Assembly: GCA_017880905.1 (NCBI GenBank)
Contig: JADGRO010000023.1
Coordinates: forward strand, 1 to 64,000
DNA: 64,000 nucleotides
DNA from: Methylotenera sp.
GTDB lineage: Bacteria > Pseudomonadota > Gammaproteobacteria > Burkholderiales > Methylophilaceae
Direction of reading: 5' to 3'
Positions 28,275-38,033 of this stretch are shown in pieces. A model generated the notes under the pieces. It searched no databases and had not been told where the DNA came from. It saw only the letters and a program-made list of their open reading frames with translations. Each line of letters begins with the position of its first letter. Within the stretch, counting starts at the first letter, position 1. The position numbers were made by a program, and so were the translations under genes.

Positions 28275-29438
28275 TTACAAAGTATGCACTTTATCGCCCT
28301 GCACAAAGCCAATCAGCGGTGTATCCATATTTTTGGTGAATACGATGACCTTAAACAACTCGCCCATTTCGGCGGGCGACATGAGTTTTTGCGCGGCAGC
28401 GGCGAGCTTGATGTAGCTCGCGTCTTGTGGCGAAAACTGTTGTAGGATTTCTAAAATACCACAATTGATTAAAAATTGTGCTTGATTCACATAGCCTGCA
28501 GGCCTTATTCCATGAGCATCTGCGGCTTGTGAAATTTGCGTAAAATTAACATGCGCAGTGATATCCTGTAAGCCTATATTGATGAGGGGGTTGCTATGCG
28601 CTTGATGTTGATAATGACACATCAGTGTACCTTGGCTACGTTGCGGATGATAATATTCTCGGCTACCGAAACCATAATCAACGAGCAAAATTGCGCCTGT
28701 TTTTAGCATCTCTGCCAAGCTATGTACCAAGCCAGAAGCAGCAGGACAAACCTCAGTTAAATAATCGTTTGGCAATGAGTAAACACTAACTTCATCATGC
28801 AGTTTGCCTTTTTCCAGCGGCTTATCTTGCCAAATAAATTCTTTATCAAAAGCTACACCTCGCTCCAGCAACCCTTTCGCAGTGCTATGGATAAGATGTA
28901 CCGGAATTGCATCCAAAACTTCGTTACCCAACACTAAGCCTGTAAAGCTCTGTGGCAAAATGTCGAGCCAAACCACGCTATTAAATAATTCCGTCGATAA
29001 TTTTTTCTGTAATATTTCACGCTGAATTTGACGCAAGTATGTGCTTACTTCCAAAATAAAATATTGGGTTGGCAAACTGTGTAAGTTTTCTAGTTCTAAC
29101 AACAAATCAGCTGCTAATCGACCCGTACCAGCACCAAGCTCAAGAATATTACCTTGCGTTTCTGCCAGCACTTGCGCCGCTTGTCGCGCTAAAGTTTGTG
29201 CAAAAAGCGGCGAAATTTCAGGTGCAGTCACGAAATCACCATCTATACCGAACTTTTTAGCGCCGCCGCTATAATACCCTAAGCTGGGCGTATATAAGGA
29301 CATGTGCATAAAATCTGCAAAGTTAATCCAACCGCCCGCCTGTTTAATTTTTTGCTGAATTAACTCGGCTAATTGCCGGCTTTGTGCCCGAAGCGCCGGC
29401 GCAGGAACAGGTAATGCTGAAATAGGTGATGTTGGCAT
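28275..29438 (-). CDS. MidA/NDUFAF7-family SAM-dependent methyltransferase
   Basis: 387 residues of the COG1565 family, with [39 protein letters not shown], the SAM motif [16 protein letters not shown] and [15 protein letters not shown]. The mitochondrial homologue methylates an arginine of complex I; the bacterial target is not known. It is divergent from the pteridine reductase gene, with 38 bases between. Confidence 0.9.
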   Translation of the reverse strand: MPTSPISALPVPAPALRAQSRQLAELIQQKIKQAGGWINFADFMHMSLYTPSLGYYSGGAKKFGIDGDFVTAPEISPLFAQTLARQAAQVLAETQGNILELGAGTGRLAADLLLELENLHSLPTQYFILEVSTYLRQIQREILQKKLSTELFNSVVWLDILPQSFTGLVLGNEVLDAIPVHLIHSTAKGLLERGVAFDKEFIWQDKPLEKGKLHDEVSVYSLPNDYLTEVCPAASGLVHSLAEMLKTGAILLVDYGFGSREYYHPQRSQGTLMCHYQHQAHSNPLINIGLQDITAHVNFTQISQAADAHGIRPAGYVNQAQFLINCGILEILQQFSPQDASYIKLAAAAQKLMSPAEMGELFKVIVFTKNMDTPLIGFVQGDKVHTL

Positions 29439-29476
29439 AAGCCATTATAATATTCGATTACAAAAGTGAGTAAAAT

Positions 29477-30244
29477 TTGAACCCTAAGCAAAAAAATAAA
29501 GGTCTAAGCAATAAGGTAATACTGATTACCGGTGGCGCCAAGCGAGTAGGCGCGGCGATTTGCCGAATGCTGCACAAAGAAGGGGCGCACCTGATGATAC
29601 ATTATCGCAGCTCCGCATTTGAGGCACGCGCGCTACAAACCGAGCTGAACTTACATCGCCCAAACAGTGTGGCGATTATTCAAGCTGATTTGATTAATAT
29701 AGAGATTCTGCCAAAATTGGTGAATGAAACAGTTAACCGCTTTGGCAGGCTGGATGTGCTGATTAACAACGCTTCGAGCTACTATCCCACCGAGCTATGT
29801 AAGATTGATGAGGAGCAATGGCAAGACCTGATGGGCACCAACCTTAAAGCACCGTTATTTCTATCGCAAGCCGCCGCGCCGGAGCTGCGCAAAAACAACG
29901 GTTGCATAGTGAATCTTACTGACATGCATATCGAGCGCCCGAAAAAAGGCTACATTGTGTATAGCGTAGCTAAAGCCGGCTTGGTGACGCTCACTAAATC
30001 ACTCGCGCATGAGCTTAGCCCCGAAGTACGCGTGAATGCTGTTGCGCCGGGGCCAGTGTTGTGGCCGGAGGATAACCCCCAATTTAACGAGGCATATCGC
30101 CAACGCGTCATCGCACAAACCCTGCTCAAACGCATCGGCGAGGGCAACGACGTAGCCAAAGCAGTGAAATTTTTAATTTATGATGCGCCATTTGTGACTG
30201 GCCATGTGCTGGCAGTGGATGGCGGCAGATCACTCAATTTATGA
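29477..30244 (+). CDS. folM: Pteridine reductase-like short-chain dehydrogenase (FolM type)
   Basis: 255-residue SDR. It has [12 protein letters not shown] for NADPH binding (the Arg is typical of pteridine reductases), NNASSYYP, and the catalytic YSVAKAG (Y-x3-K). It probably reduces dihydromonapterin or dihydrofolate. The start is TTG at 29477; no in-frame ATG fits because the Rossmann fold begins about 15 codons later and upstream frames have stops. It overlaps ttcA by 4 bases. Confidence 0.87.
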   Translation: MNPKQKNKGLSNKVILITGGAKRVGAAICRMLHKEGAHLMIHYRSSAFEARALQTELNLHRPNSVAIIQADLINIEILPKLVNETVNRFGRLDVLINNASSYYPTELCKIDEEQWQDLMGTNLKAPLFLSQAAAPELRKNNGCIVNLTDMHIERPKKGYIVYSVAKAGLVTLTKSLAHELSPEVRVNAVAPGPVLWPEDNPQFNEAYRQRVIAQTLLKRIGEGNDVAKAVKFLIYDAPFVTGHVLAVDGGRSLNL

Positions 30245-31191
30245 TAAAACATTTACCCGACAACGCCTCTGGCAATTTTGTTAAGTTGCGTAACAGCCTA
30301 GTTACTTCCACTGGCAAAGCAATTGGGGATTACAACATGATTGAAGAAGGCGACACTGTGCTAGTGTGCATGAGTGGCGGCAAAGATAGTTACACCCTGC
30401 TAATGATGTTACTGGCTCTGCAAGAACGCGCGCCGATTGAGTTTAAGCTCATCGCCATGAATTTGAATCAAAAACAGCCAAATTTTCCTGAGCATATTTT
30501 GCCTGAATATTTTAAAAGCTTAGGCATTGATTACCTCATTGTGGAAGCTAACACGTATTCGGTGGTGAAAAAAAAAATCCCCGAAGGCGCAACTACTTGT
30601 AGTTTGTGTTCGCGCTTGCGCCGCGGCATTATTTACACCACAGCTAAACGGCTGGGAGCCAATAAAATAGCACTTGGACACCACAGAGACGACATTGTAG
30701 AAACGCTATTTTTGAATATGTTTTTTGGTGCAAAACTCAAAGCCATGCCACCAAAACTCGCTACCAATGACAAACAAAATATTGTCATCCGCCCGCTAGC
30801 GTATTGTAGCGAGCGCGACATAGCCAGTTATGCGCGGCAAATGAATTTTCCAATTATCCCTTGTGATTTATGTGGCTCGCAGCCTAATTTACAACGCCAA
30901 AAAGTAAAAGAAATGCTAAACGCTTGGGAGCACGAACAGCCTGGCCGCATAAATAATATCTTTCGAGCAATTACCAACGTTGAGCCATCGCATTTGGCGG
31001 ATGTTAATTTATATGATTTTAAAAGTTTAAGCCAAGCAATTGAATCGAATGAAGACCCCTTATTTGGTGATATTGCAGAACAAGAAAAACCCTCGCAGTT
31101 GTTCGATATTCAGTTAACTGATGACGCCAATATCACGTTTACGCGTGGAGCCAAGAGTGAAACCATAAGCGAAACCAAGGAAAATAGCTAA
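30241..31191 (+). CDS. ttcA: tRNA 2-thiocytidine(32) synthetase TtcA
   Basis: Iron-sulfur enzyme that makes s2C32 in tRNA. The 316 residues show the PP-loop [15 protein letters not shown] and CDLC cysteine pairs for the [4Fe-4S] cluster, and [14 protein letters not shown]. The extension after about residue 260 is Asp/Glu-rich and variable. Its ATG overlaps the folM stop. Confidence 0.95.
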   Translation: MIKHLPDNASGNFVKLRNSLVTSTGKAIGDYNMIEEGDTVLVCMSGGKDSYTLLMMLLALQERAPIEFKLIAMNLNQKQPNFPEHILPEYFKSLGIDYLIVEANTYSVVKKKIPEGATTCSLCSRLRRGIIYTTAKRLGANKIALGHHRDDIVETLFLNMFFGAKLKAMPPKLATNDKQNIVIRPLAYCSERDIASYARQMNFPIIPCDLCGSQPNLQRQKVKEMLNAWEHEQPGRINNIFRAITNVEPSHLADVNLYDFKSLSQAIESNEDPLFGDIAEQEKPSQLFDIQLTDDANITFTRGAKSETISETKENS

Positions 31192-31192
31192 C

Positions 31193-32086
31193 ATGACACT
31201 TAAGGTGAATCCAGTACTCGAGTTGACTTTTAGTAGCTTTACGCCCGCGGTCAACAGCGCACAGCAGCAAGCGTATTTAAGCCATTTGGAGCACGGCGGT
31301 ATCTTATTTTTACCAAATTTAGGTTTTGAATTTGCTGCAGATGAAACGCGTTTTTTGTCGCCGGATTGGTCGGACGGTAAATCAAAAAATATTTATCTAA
31401 GTGGTAATGAACGCCATATTAAAGGCGCGAAAGGTAATGTGGAAGAGCTAACAGCGATGTCCGCTTTGATTGAGCGCTACTCGCAAAACGCAACCGCTTT
31501 AATCGCGCATTTGCTGCCCAGTTACATGCTGCACGCCAAGCCCGCCAATACCAGCTTGCGCTGTGTAGAAGCCGCCGGTAGAAAATCCAGTTGGCGTAAA
31601 GATGACCGCCGTTTGCATGCGGATGCTTTTCCGTCCAAACCCACGCATGGCGAGCGCATTTTGCGCGTTTTCACCAATGTAAATCCGCACAACAAGCCAC
31701 GCGTATGGAACGTTGGCGAGCCATTTACCGACATGGCAGCTAAATTTTTACCAAAAGTGCCTAAATATAGAGCAGCCCAAGCCAAATGGTTAAAGTTGCT
31801 TGGCATCACTAAAACTTTGCGTGGCGAATACGACCACATCATGCTGCATTTGCACGATTTAACCAAGGCAGACACCGATTACCAGGCCAATGCACCGCAA
31901 TTGCGCTTTGAGTTTCCCGCTAACTCAACATGGGTGGTGTATTCTGACCTCGTGTTACATGCTGTTTTGAGCGGCCAACACATGATGGAACAAACGTTTC
32001 ATTTGCCTCAAGAGAAGTTGAGCTTTCCTGCAGTATGCCCAAAATATATTATTGAGCACATAGCAAAACGTCACATAAATTGTTAG
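31193..32086 (+). CDS. kdoO: Kdo hydroxylase (2-oxoglutarate/Fe(II) dependent)
   Basis: Hydroxylates the 3-position of a Kdo sugar in lipopolysaccharide inner core. The 297 residues have the iron ligands H142-x-D144 (RRLHADAFPS) and a distal H256 (SDLVLHAVLSGQH), plus conserved LRCVEAAGRKSSWRKDD and FTNVNPHNKPRVWNVGEPF. It starts one base after ttcA ends. The call is from recognition of the family; no LPS gene is next to it. Confidence 0.85.
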   Translation: MTLKVNPVLELTFSSFTPAVNSAQQQAYLSHLEHGGILFLPNLGFEFAADETRFLSPDWSDGKSKNIYLSGNERHIKGAKGNVEELTAMSALIERYSQNATALIAHLLPSYMLHAKPANTSLRCVEAAGRKSSWRKDDRRLHADAFPSKPTHGERILRVFTNVNPHNKPRVWNVGEPFTDMAAKFLPKVPKYRAAQAKWLKLLGITKTLRGEYDHIMLHLHDLTKADTDYQANAPQLRFEFPANSTWVVYSDLVLHAVLSGQHMMEQTFHLPQEKLSFPAVCPKYIIEHIAKRHINC

Positions 32087-32123
32087 TAAACCATTAAACT
32101 TAGGCACTTTATGCATTGACTTG

Positions 32124-32153
32124 TTGTCTAGTTGGCAATTAGCTTGCTATCAT
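32124..32153 (+). promoter_or_regulatory. Candidate sigma-70 promoter of topA
   Basis: TTGTCT (32124-32129) and TATCAT (32148-32153) with an 18-bp spacer, about 30 bases before the topA start. A better -35 (TTGACT at 32116) is too far upstream. A moderate match only. Confidence 0.4.
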
Positions 32154-32188
32154 CTCGCCAATTCTTTAATTCCATCAACCAAAAATAA

Positions 32189-34705
32189 ATGTCCAAACTG
32201 TTAATTGTTGAATCGCCTTCCAAAGCCAAAACACTCAAAAAATACCTCGGTAATGATTTTGAAGTATTGGCATCCTACGGTCATGTGCGCGATTTAATTC
32301 CCAAAAATGGTGCGGTTGACCCTCTCAACAATTTCGCCATGAAGTACGAAATTATCGATCGCAACAGTAAGCACGTGGATGCAATTGCCAAGGCGGTTAA
32401 GGGCGCCGATAGCATTTACCTCGCAACCGACCCAGATCGCGAAGGCGAAGCCATTTCGTGGCATATTGCCGAAATTCTGCAAGCAAAAAATTTACTTAAA
32501 AACAAATTATTAAAACGCGTTGAATTTAACGAAATCACGCAAACCGCAGTCAAACACGCGATTGAAAACCCGCGCGATATTTCGATGAATTTGGTCAATG
32601 CACAACAAGCGCGCCGCGCACTGGATTATTTGGTAGGCTTTAATTTATCGCCATTGCTTTGGAAAAAAATCCGTAGAGGTCTTTCTGCAGGTCGCGTACA
32701 AAGCCCTGCGCTACGCCTGATTGTAGAGCGCGAATTGGAAATCGAAGCGTTCAAAAGCCAAGAATATTGGACAATACACCTAGACGCACTGAAACACTCG
32801 CATAGCTTTAGCGCTAAGTTGATTCAATACAATGGCGAGAAAATCGAGCAATTTAGCGTCATCAATCACGACCAACAAACTGACATTGTTGCCAAGTTGC
32901 TGATTGCAAGCGCAGGTAAAACCACTGTTTCACGTGTTGAGAAAAAGCAGCGTAGCCGCAGCGCTGCCGCACCATTTACTACATCCACATTGCAACAAGA
33001 GGCTGTGCGCAAACTCGGTTTTACCACTAGCCGTGCCATGCGTGTGGCACAACAGCTCTACGAGGGTGTGGATATTGGCAGCGGGACTGTTGGTTTGATT
33101 ACTTATATGCGTACCGATTCATTTAGCATGGCAGCTGAAGCGGTAATGAGTATCCGTGACTACGTGAAGAAAAATTTTGAGGTAGATTACTTACCAAAAT
33201 CGCCGATTATGTACAAAACCAAAGCCAAGAATGCGCAAGAAGCGCATGAGGCGATTCGCCCCACCGATATTTTTCGCACGCCAACTGCGATGCGTAAATA
33301 CCTGAATGACGAGCAATTTAAACTATATGAAATGATTTGGAAACGAAGTGTAGCTTGTCAAATGTCACCCGCCAAATTTGATGCGGTAAGCGTAGATTTG
33401 ACTGTGGGTAGTGAAGCCAATTTATTCCGTGCCAGCGGCCAAACGCTCGTTTTCCCAGGCTTTATCGCAGTATATATGGAAGGCCGCGATGACGAAGAAA
33501 ATGAAGATGGTGAAAGTAAATTACCGCACTTAGAAACTGGTGAAGTATTGAATGTAGAAAAAATCTACGGCGACCAGCATTTTACCGAACCGCCACCACG
33601 TTATGGCGAGGCCAGTTTGGTGAAAGTGCTAGAAGAGTATGGCATTGGTCGCCCTTCTACTTACGCCAGCATCATTTCGACCTTACAAGATCGTGAATAT
33701 GCTTTGCTAGATAAAAAACGTTTTACGCCAACTGAGGTTGGGCGCGTGGTAAATAAATTTTTAACCGAGCATTTTACCAAATATGTAGATTACGATTTTA
33801 CCGCCAACCTAGAAAACGCACTGGATAGCGTAGCGGAAGGCGAACGCGAGTGGATTCCACTGATGGACGAATTTTGGCAAGGCTTTAACCAACAATTGCT
33901 CAGCAAAGCCGATGTGGACAGACCAGGCAATGAATTGCTTGATGAAACCTGTCCAAAATGTGGCAAACCGCTGCAAAAACAACTCAGCCGTTTTGGCAGT
34001 TTTATTGGCTGCACGGGCTATAACGACACACCAAAATGCGATTACAAACGCAGTATGAATGGCACGGCGCAAACAGGTGCAGACCCGGTTGTAATTGGCT
34101 TAGATACTGAGTCTGGCAAAGAAATTTACTTGATGAATGGTCCGTATGGCCCATATTTACAAGTGGGCATGGCTATTGAAGGCGAAAAGAAAAAACCAAA
34201 ACGCGTGAGTATTCCCAAAGAAATCCCATCGGCCAATGTGAATATCGACATTGCCAATATGTTGCTATCACTGCCGCGCGATTTGGGTTTGCATCCTGAA
34301 ACCAATAAAAAAATCATCGCCAATATTGGTCGCTTCGGCCCGTATGTGAATCACGATGGTAAATTTAAATCGATACCAAAATCTGAGAGTGTGTTCAGTA
34401 TTGATTTAGCAGGTGCGGTTGCCTTGCTAGCAGCCGCCAATATTGGCCCTGCACCAATTGCTGATTTAGGCCCTCACCCATCTGGTGAAGGTCGCATTGA
34501 AGTGTTTGCAGGCCGTTATGGACCTTATGTGCAGCATGGAAAGATACGCGCAACCTTACCAAAAAGTATGACACCTGAAGAATTAACTCTGGAAGAAGCA
34601 CTTACTTTATTGACTGAGAAAGCAGCAAAAGGAGCTCCGACTAAAAAAACCCTTACAAGAAAAGCTGGCGCCAAAAAAACAGTGCCTAAAAAACCCAAAA
34701 AATAA
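32189..34705 (+). CDS. topA: DNA topoisomerase I
   Basis: Relaxes negative supercoils. The 838 residues have a Toprim domain (E9; DPDREGEAIS at 81-90), active-site Tyr Y306 in ITYMRTDS, then one four-cysteine zinc element (CPKCGKP...GC...KC), three Topo-C repeats with GPYGPYLQVG, GRFGPYVNHDGK and GRYGPYVQHGK, and a Lys-rich C-terminal tail. The single zinc finger differs from the E. coli enzyme. Confidence 0.97.
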   Translation: MSKLLIVESPSKAKTLKKYLGNDFEVLASYGHVRDLIPKNGAVDPLNNFAMKYEIIDRNSKHVDAIAKAVKGADSIYLATDPDREGEAISWHIAEILQAKNLLKNKLLKRVEFNEITQTAVKHAIENPRDISMNLVNAQQARRALDYLVGFNLSPLLWKKIRRGLSAGRVQSPALRLIVERELEIEAFKSQEYWTIHLDALKHSHSFSAKLIQYNGEKIEQFSVINHDQQTDIVAKLLIASAGKTTVSRVEKKQRSRSAAAPFTTSTLQQEAVRKLGFTTSRAMRVAQQLYEGVDIGSGTVGLITYMRTDSFSMAAEAVMSIRDYVKKNFEVDYLPKSPIMYKTKAKNAQEAHEAIRPTDIFRTPTAMRKYLNDEQFKLYEMIWKRSVACQMSPAKFDAVSVDLTVGSEANLFRASGQTLVFPGFIAVYMEGRDDEENEDGESKLPHLETGEVLNVEKIYGDQHFTEPPPRYGEASLVKVLEEYGIGRPSTYASIISTLQDREYALLDKKRFTPTEVGRVVNKFLTEHFTKYVDYDFTANLENALDSVAEGEREWIPLMDEFWQGFNQQLLSKADVDRPGNELLDETCPKCGKPLQKQLSRFGSFIGCTGYNDTPKCDYKRSMNGTAQTGADPVVIGLDTESGKEIYLMNGPYGPYLQVGMAIEGEKKKPKRVSIPKEIPSANVNIDIANMLLSLPRDLGLHPETNKKIIANIGRFGPYVNHDGKFKSIPKSESVFSIDLAGAVALLAAANIGPAPIADLGPHPSGEGRIEVFAGRYGPYVQHGKIRATLPKSMTPEELTLEEALTLLTEKAAKGAPTKKTLTRKAGAKKTVPKKPKK

Positions 34706-34730
34706 AAAAGCGGCTTTAAGCCGCTTTTTT
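34704..34730. terminator. Bidirectional Rho-independent terminator between topA and pbpG
   Basis: AGCGGCTT and AAGCCGCT form a perfect stem with A-run and T-run on either side, so it works in both directions. The topA stop lies at its left edge, and pbpG ends 16 bases to the right. Confidence 0.9.
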
Positions 34731-34745
34731 ATTTTAATTGATAAC

Positions 34746-35765
34746 TTAAGAAATCCTTCCAGACACTGCTGAAATTTCTTGACCGGTAGTGGTTGGCTTA
34801 GATTCGCTGTTATATTCCATCCATTTACGCACACGTTTAGCATCGCCTATGCGAGTTAACTTGCCGTAAGAATCAAGCAATACAACTATCGTCGGCTCAC
34901 CAGCGATTGTTACCTGCATTACTAGACAGCGTCCTGCCTCGTTAATAAAACCTGTTTTTGATAAACCAATTTCCCATTCGCCGCCACGTACCAAGCCATT
35001 GGTATTATTAAAATTAACAGGGTATTCGTGACCCTCAACATACACCTCGCGCGAAGGACTTGTAGTTGCCAACCTAATTTCTGGATATTGATATGCCGCT
35101 TGCACCATTTTTGCCAAATCTTCGGCAGTGGAAACATTTTCGCTATCTAAGCCTGTCGGATCTACAAAGTGCGTATTATTTTGGCCTAACTCCTGCGCTT
35201 TAGCATTCATTGCTTTTACAAAAACAGCTTTACCCCCTGGATAATTACTCGCAATCGCAGAAGCTGCACGATTTTCTGAAGCCATTAAAGCCACTTGCAG
35301 CATGTCGCCGCGTGTTAAGCTTGAACCCACAGAGAGTCTAGACCCTGAGCCTTTTAAATAATCGACATCTCCCTCCGAAACGGTAATTTCCTCATCCAAT
35401 GATTGCTTTGCATCCAGCATCACCATAGCTGTCATTAATTTAGTAATCGATGCAATTGGCGTAGGTAAGTTGGTGTTTTTCGCGTATATAACTTCACCGG
35501 TATTTTGGTTTATCACCAATGCCTTACTTGATGCCAACCTTAAAATACCGCTACCATTATAGCTATTTTCGGCTGTCAATTCCCGTTGCATCTGCAGACT
35601 GCGGGACGAACGATATCTAACGCTAACTCTTTGTGCTCCACTATAACGGCTCGAAACGATACGCTTGCTGATTTTTTTATGTGCTGCCAATACTTCAACT
35701 GGTGATGCCACCAAAGCAAGTGCCACATAAAATAACATCAATTTTTTAAAAATTAACTTCACCAT
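34746..35765 (-). CDS. pbpG: D-alanyl-D-alanine endopeptidase (PBP7/8 type)
   Basis: Periplasmic low-molecular-weight penicillin-binding protein that cuts peptidoglycan cross-links. The 339 residues have a signal peptide ending near VLAAHK, a basic linker, the SxxK motif S106-ITK, SEN at 163-165 and KTG at 270-272. There is no C-terminal amphipathic anchor as in PBP5, which favours PBP7. Confidence 0.92.
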   Translation of the reverse strand: MVKLIFKKLMLFYVALALVASPVEVLAAHKKISKRIVSSRYSGAQRVSVRYRSSRSLQMQRELTAENSYNGSGILRLASSKALVINQNTGEVIYAKNTNLPTPIASITKLMTAMVMLDAKQSLDEEITVSEGDVDYLKGSGSRLSVGSSLTRGDMLQVALMASENRAASAIASNYPGGKAVFVKAMNAKAQELGQNNTHFVDPTGLDSENVSTAEDLAKMVQAAYQYPEIRLATTSPSREVYVEGHEYPVNFNNTNGLVRGGEWEIGLSKTGFINEAGRCLVMQVTIAGEPTIVVLLDSYGKLTRIGDAKRVRKWMEYNSESKPTTTGQEISAVSGRIS

Positions 35766-35834
35766 TACAGTTTATCCTCGAAGATATTTGAAACCATAAT
35801 ATACAAAAAATAGTTAATTGTCATTCACTTAGCG

Positions 35835-35855
35835 AATATTTATAAAATAAATATT
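35835..35855. repeat. Perfect 9-bp inverted repeat in the pbpG-gcvH spacer
   Basis: AATATTTAT and ATAAATATT surround AAA. It lies in the 210-base divergent region 35766-35975, which has no gene and no recognisable glycine riboswitch. Being A/T only, it could be chance; an operator is possible. Confidence 0.4.
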
Positions 35856-35975
35856 AACATTTGTCAAATGCCATACTTTTTAACACAAATATTTTGCGTT
35901 TATGGATGTTTAACTTTATGCGAAAATAGCATTAATTTAATGAAATTAAATCTCCGAATAGACTAAGGTCTGACC

Positions 35976-36359
35976 ATGAATTCTCCAATTCAGTTGCATT
36001 ACACAGCAGAACATTTATGGGTAAACCATACCCCTGATGGGCATTGGCTTGCGGGCATTACTGATTTTGCACAAGATTCGCTCGGTGATATCGTTTTTAT
36101 CAATCCGCCAAATGTTGGCGACAGGCTTATAATGGGCACACCTTGTGGTGTGGTGGAATCAGTAAAAACGGGTTCTGATTTGTATGCCCCTATGAATGGT
36201 ATCGTGACGGATATCAACAAAAATTTATTGAACGCGCCTGAAGAAATTAACGATAAACCCTATACCGCATGGATATTCAAGTTTAAGCCAGATGATGTTA
36301 ACGATACTAAATATTTTTTAAGCGCTGAAGCTTATAAAAAATTGATTAAAGAAGATTAA
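35976..36359 (+). CDS. gcvH: Glycine cleavage H protein
   Basis: The lipoylated carrier of the glycine cleavage system. The 127 residues have the lipoyl lysine K64 in VVESVKTGSDLY, the usual LGDIVFINPP strand and a full-length C-terminus. No gcvT, gcvP or lipoate ligase gene lies within the window, so this copy is not in a gcv operon. Its stop codon touches the stop of the next, convergent gene. Confidence 0.95.
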   Translation: MNSPIQLHYTAEHLWVNHTPDGHWLAGITDFAQDSLGDIVFINPPNVGDRLIMGTPCGVVESVKTGSDLYAPMNGIVTDINKNLLNAPEEINDKPYTAWIFKFKPDDVNDTKYFLSAEAYKKLIKED

Positions 36360-37571
36360 CTATTTAGGCAATACAAACTTCACTTTCAACAACAGATCCT
36401 GTAATTCTGCTGTCAATTGATTGCGCAAATCGACCTCTAGCGCGGGCATTGTGGTCGCCAGTATGTGTTGAATATTTTCCCGCAACACCTCTTGCACCAC
36501 GGGCAAGTCAGCATTCACGGTTGATAGGAAATTATCCCGAACCTGCATACTTTGTGCTGTCATTTCCTCGGAAAATTTAATCTTCATTTCTTCTGCTGCA
36601 TCCGAATAAATACTTGGGATTGCCTCAGTTAAAATTGTACGCATTTGTTCCAGTGCATCTGTGTGCAACAAGCCCATTTGATGCTGCAAGTCTTGTTTAG
36701 CCTGCTGATTGATTGATTCATATTGACTGTTAAGCGCCTGACCGAACTGTGCTTGATGATCACTTATGGCCTGAGCCTGAAACGTCTGCAATTCTTGATT
36801 TAAATGCTGCCCAATCTGAATTGCGATGGCCTCCTGCTGTTCCGCCACAACAGAAGTATAAATATTGGGTATCGCCTCCATAAATGTAGTTCGCATCTGC
36901 GTCAGTGCATCCGTTTGCATGGAATCTAATTGTTGTTGTAGTTCGGTCTTGGCTTCTTGAATAATCGATTGAAAAACATTATTTAACTCTTTCCCCAGTT
37001 GCGCTTGATGGTCGCTTATCGATTGTGCTTGAAAAGCCTGCATTTCTTGATTTAAATTTTCCACGATACGCGCACTGGTATCGACTTGTAGCGCCTCAAC
37101 GTGTGAACTAATTTGAGTGTTTGCTGCCTGCACAGCTGTCTGCATCACATCTGTCAGCATGGAATCAACTTTTGAAACCGCATCACTCTGTAATGTAGCA
37201 ATTTTTTCCTCAAGATTTGCATGCGCCAAATCCGCACTGGCTTGATACATATGCGGTAACTCAGTTTTAAGATCAGCTTTAGTTTTATCGACAAAATCAA
37301 CCGTTTTGGCTTCAATGGAAGCTTGCGTCGTTACAATTTCATCCTGAAGCGCATTTATCACGTCATTTTTAAGCGCCTCACGCACATTTTCAGTCACTGA
37401 TTTGGTAATGTCAGCCTCTAATCTAGGCTTTATGTGTGCAGAAACGCGCGCAATCAATTCTGGCGTGATTATTGACGGGTCATCTTGTCGCACTGCCTTA
37501 GGTTCTGCCTCTGCGCTAGGCTTTGGCTGATAAACTTCTGTAAGTAATGGAATTTTTTTATCTGCCACCAT
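36360..37571 (-). CDS. Repeat-containing coiled-coil protein of unknown function
   Basis: 403 residues without signal peptide or membrane helix. The N-terminus (IPLLTEVYQPK) resembles the start of proteins found after holC in other betaproteobacteria; that is from memory. Residues 173-240 and 257-324 are near-duplicates (both have LNQE, FQAQ, ISDHQAQ, TDALxQMRT, EAIPxIY), offset 84 residues; weaker copies flank them (120-147, 325-350). The composition (Gln, Ala, Glu, Leu) predicts long helices. It follows holC by 5 bases, so a link to DNA polymerase III or cell-wide scaffolding is possible but unproven. Confidence 0.8.
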   Translation of the reverse strand: MVADKKIPLLTEVYQPKPSAEAEPKAVRQDDPSIITPELIARVSAHIKPRLEADITKSVTENVREALKNDVINALQDEIVTTQASIEAKTVDFVDKTKADLKTELPHMYQASADLAHANLEEKIATLQSDAVSKVDSMLTDVMQTAVQAANTQISSHVEALQVDTSARIVENLNQEMQAFQAQSISDHQAQLGKELNNVFQSIIQEAKTELQQQLDSMQTDALTQMRTTFMEAIPNIYTSVVAEQQEAIAIQIGQHLNQELQTFQAQAISDHQAQFGQALNSQYESINQQAKQDLQHQMGLLHTDALEQMRTILTEAIPSIYSDAAEEMKIKFSEEMTAQSMQVRDNFLSTVNADLPVVQEVLRENIQHILATTMPALEVDLRNQLTAELQDLLLKVKFVLPK

Positions 37572-37576
37572 ATCCT

Positions 37577-38014
37577 CTATTCAACAACTAAATTAGCCTG
37601 GCCAAAATCAATATTTTTAATTTCGTAGCCCCTATCGCGATAAAACTTATAACGTTGTCGCGCCACAGTTTTATCTTGCTCATCACCGCTCACCAGCTCG
37701 ATTAACTGGGTAAATCTGCTAAAAAAACTAGGTTCAATTGCTGTCAAATTAATCAACATATCGTCCTGAAATAATTGACTTTCTTGCCAATGCACAACTA
37801 CTGGCGTTTGTGCTGCTAGGGTATGATTAGCCAGCACATTTGGTAAAAAACTCTCCTGCTTATTTTGCCACAAATTTGCACTCACATTGCTTGCTGCATT
37901 TTGATCTTCAGTAAAAATGGTGACTTGGCGGCGCTTAATTAAAGCAGACAGTACCAAATCTGATATGACCTCTCGCTTATTAGCCACATTAAAATAAAAA
38001 TAGATGCGCGTCAT
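37577..38014 (-). CDS. holC: DNA polymerase III chi subunit
   Basis: Connects the clamp loader to single-stranded DNA-binding protein. The 145 residues begin MTRIYFYFNVANKREV and show the family stretches TIFTEDQNAASNVSANLWQ and VVVHWQ. It follows pepA by 19 bases; pepA-holC is a widely kept pair, normally followed by valS, which is not here. Confidence 0.93.
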   Translation of the reverse strand: MTRIYFYFNVANKREVISDLVLSALIKRRQVTIFTEDQNAASNVSANLWQNKQESFLPNVLANHTLAAQTPVVVHWQESQLFQDDMLINLTAIEPSFFSRFTQLIELVSGDEQDKTVARQRYKFYRDRGYEIKNIDFGQANLVVE

Positions 38015-38033
38015 TATTTACCTGGTTCACTCA

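Noticed and set aside
28259-28312. N-terminal extension of TrmB
   Set aside because: Cys-rich residues unlike the family and overlap with midA; ATG 28258 fits the family start.
35766-35975. Glycine riboswitch before gcvH
   Set aside because: The spacer is A/T-rich and lacks the conserved GG-rich aptamer pattern; no tandem aptamer is seen.
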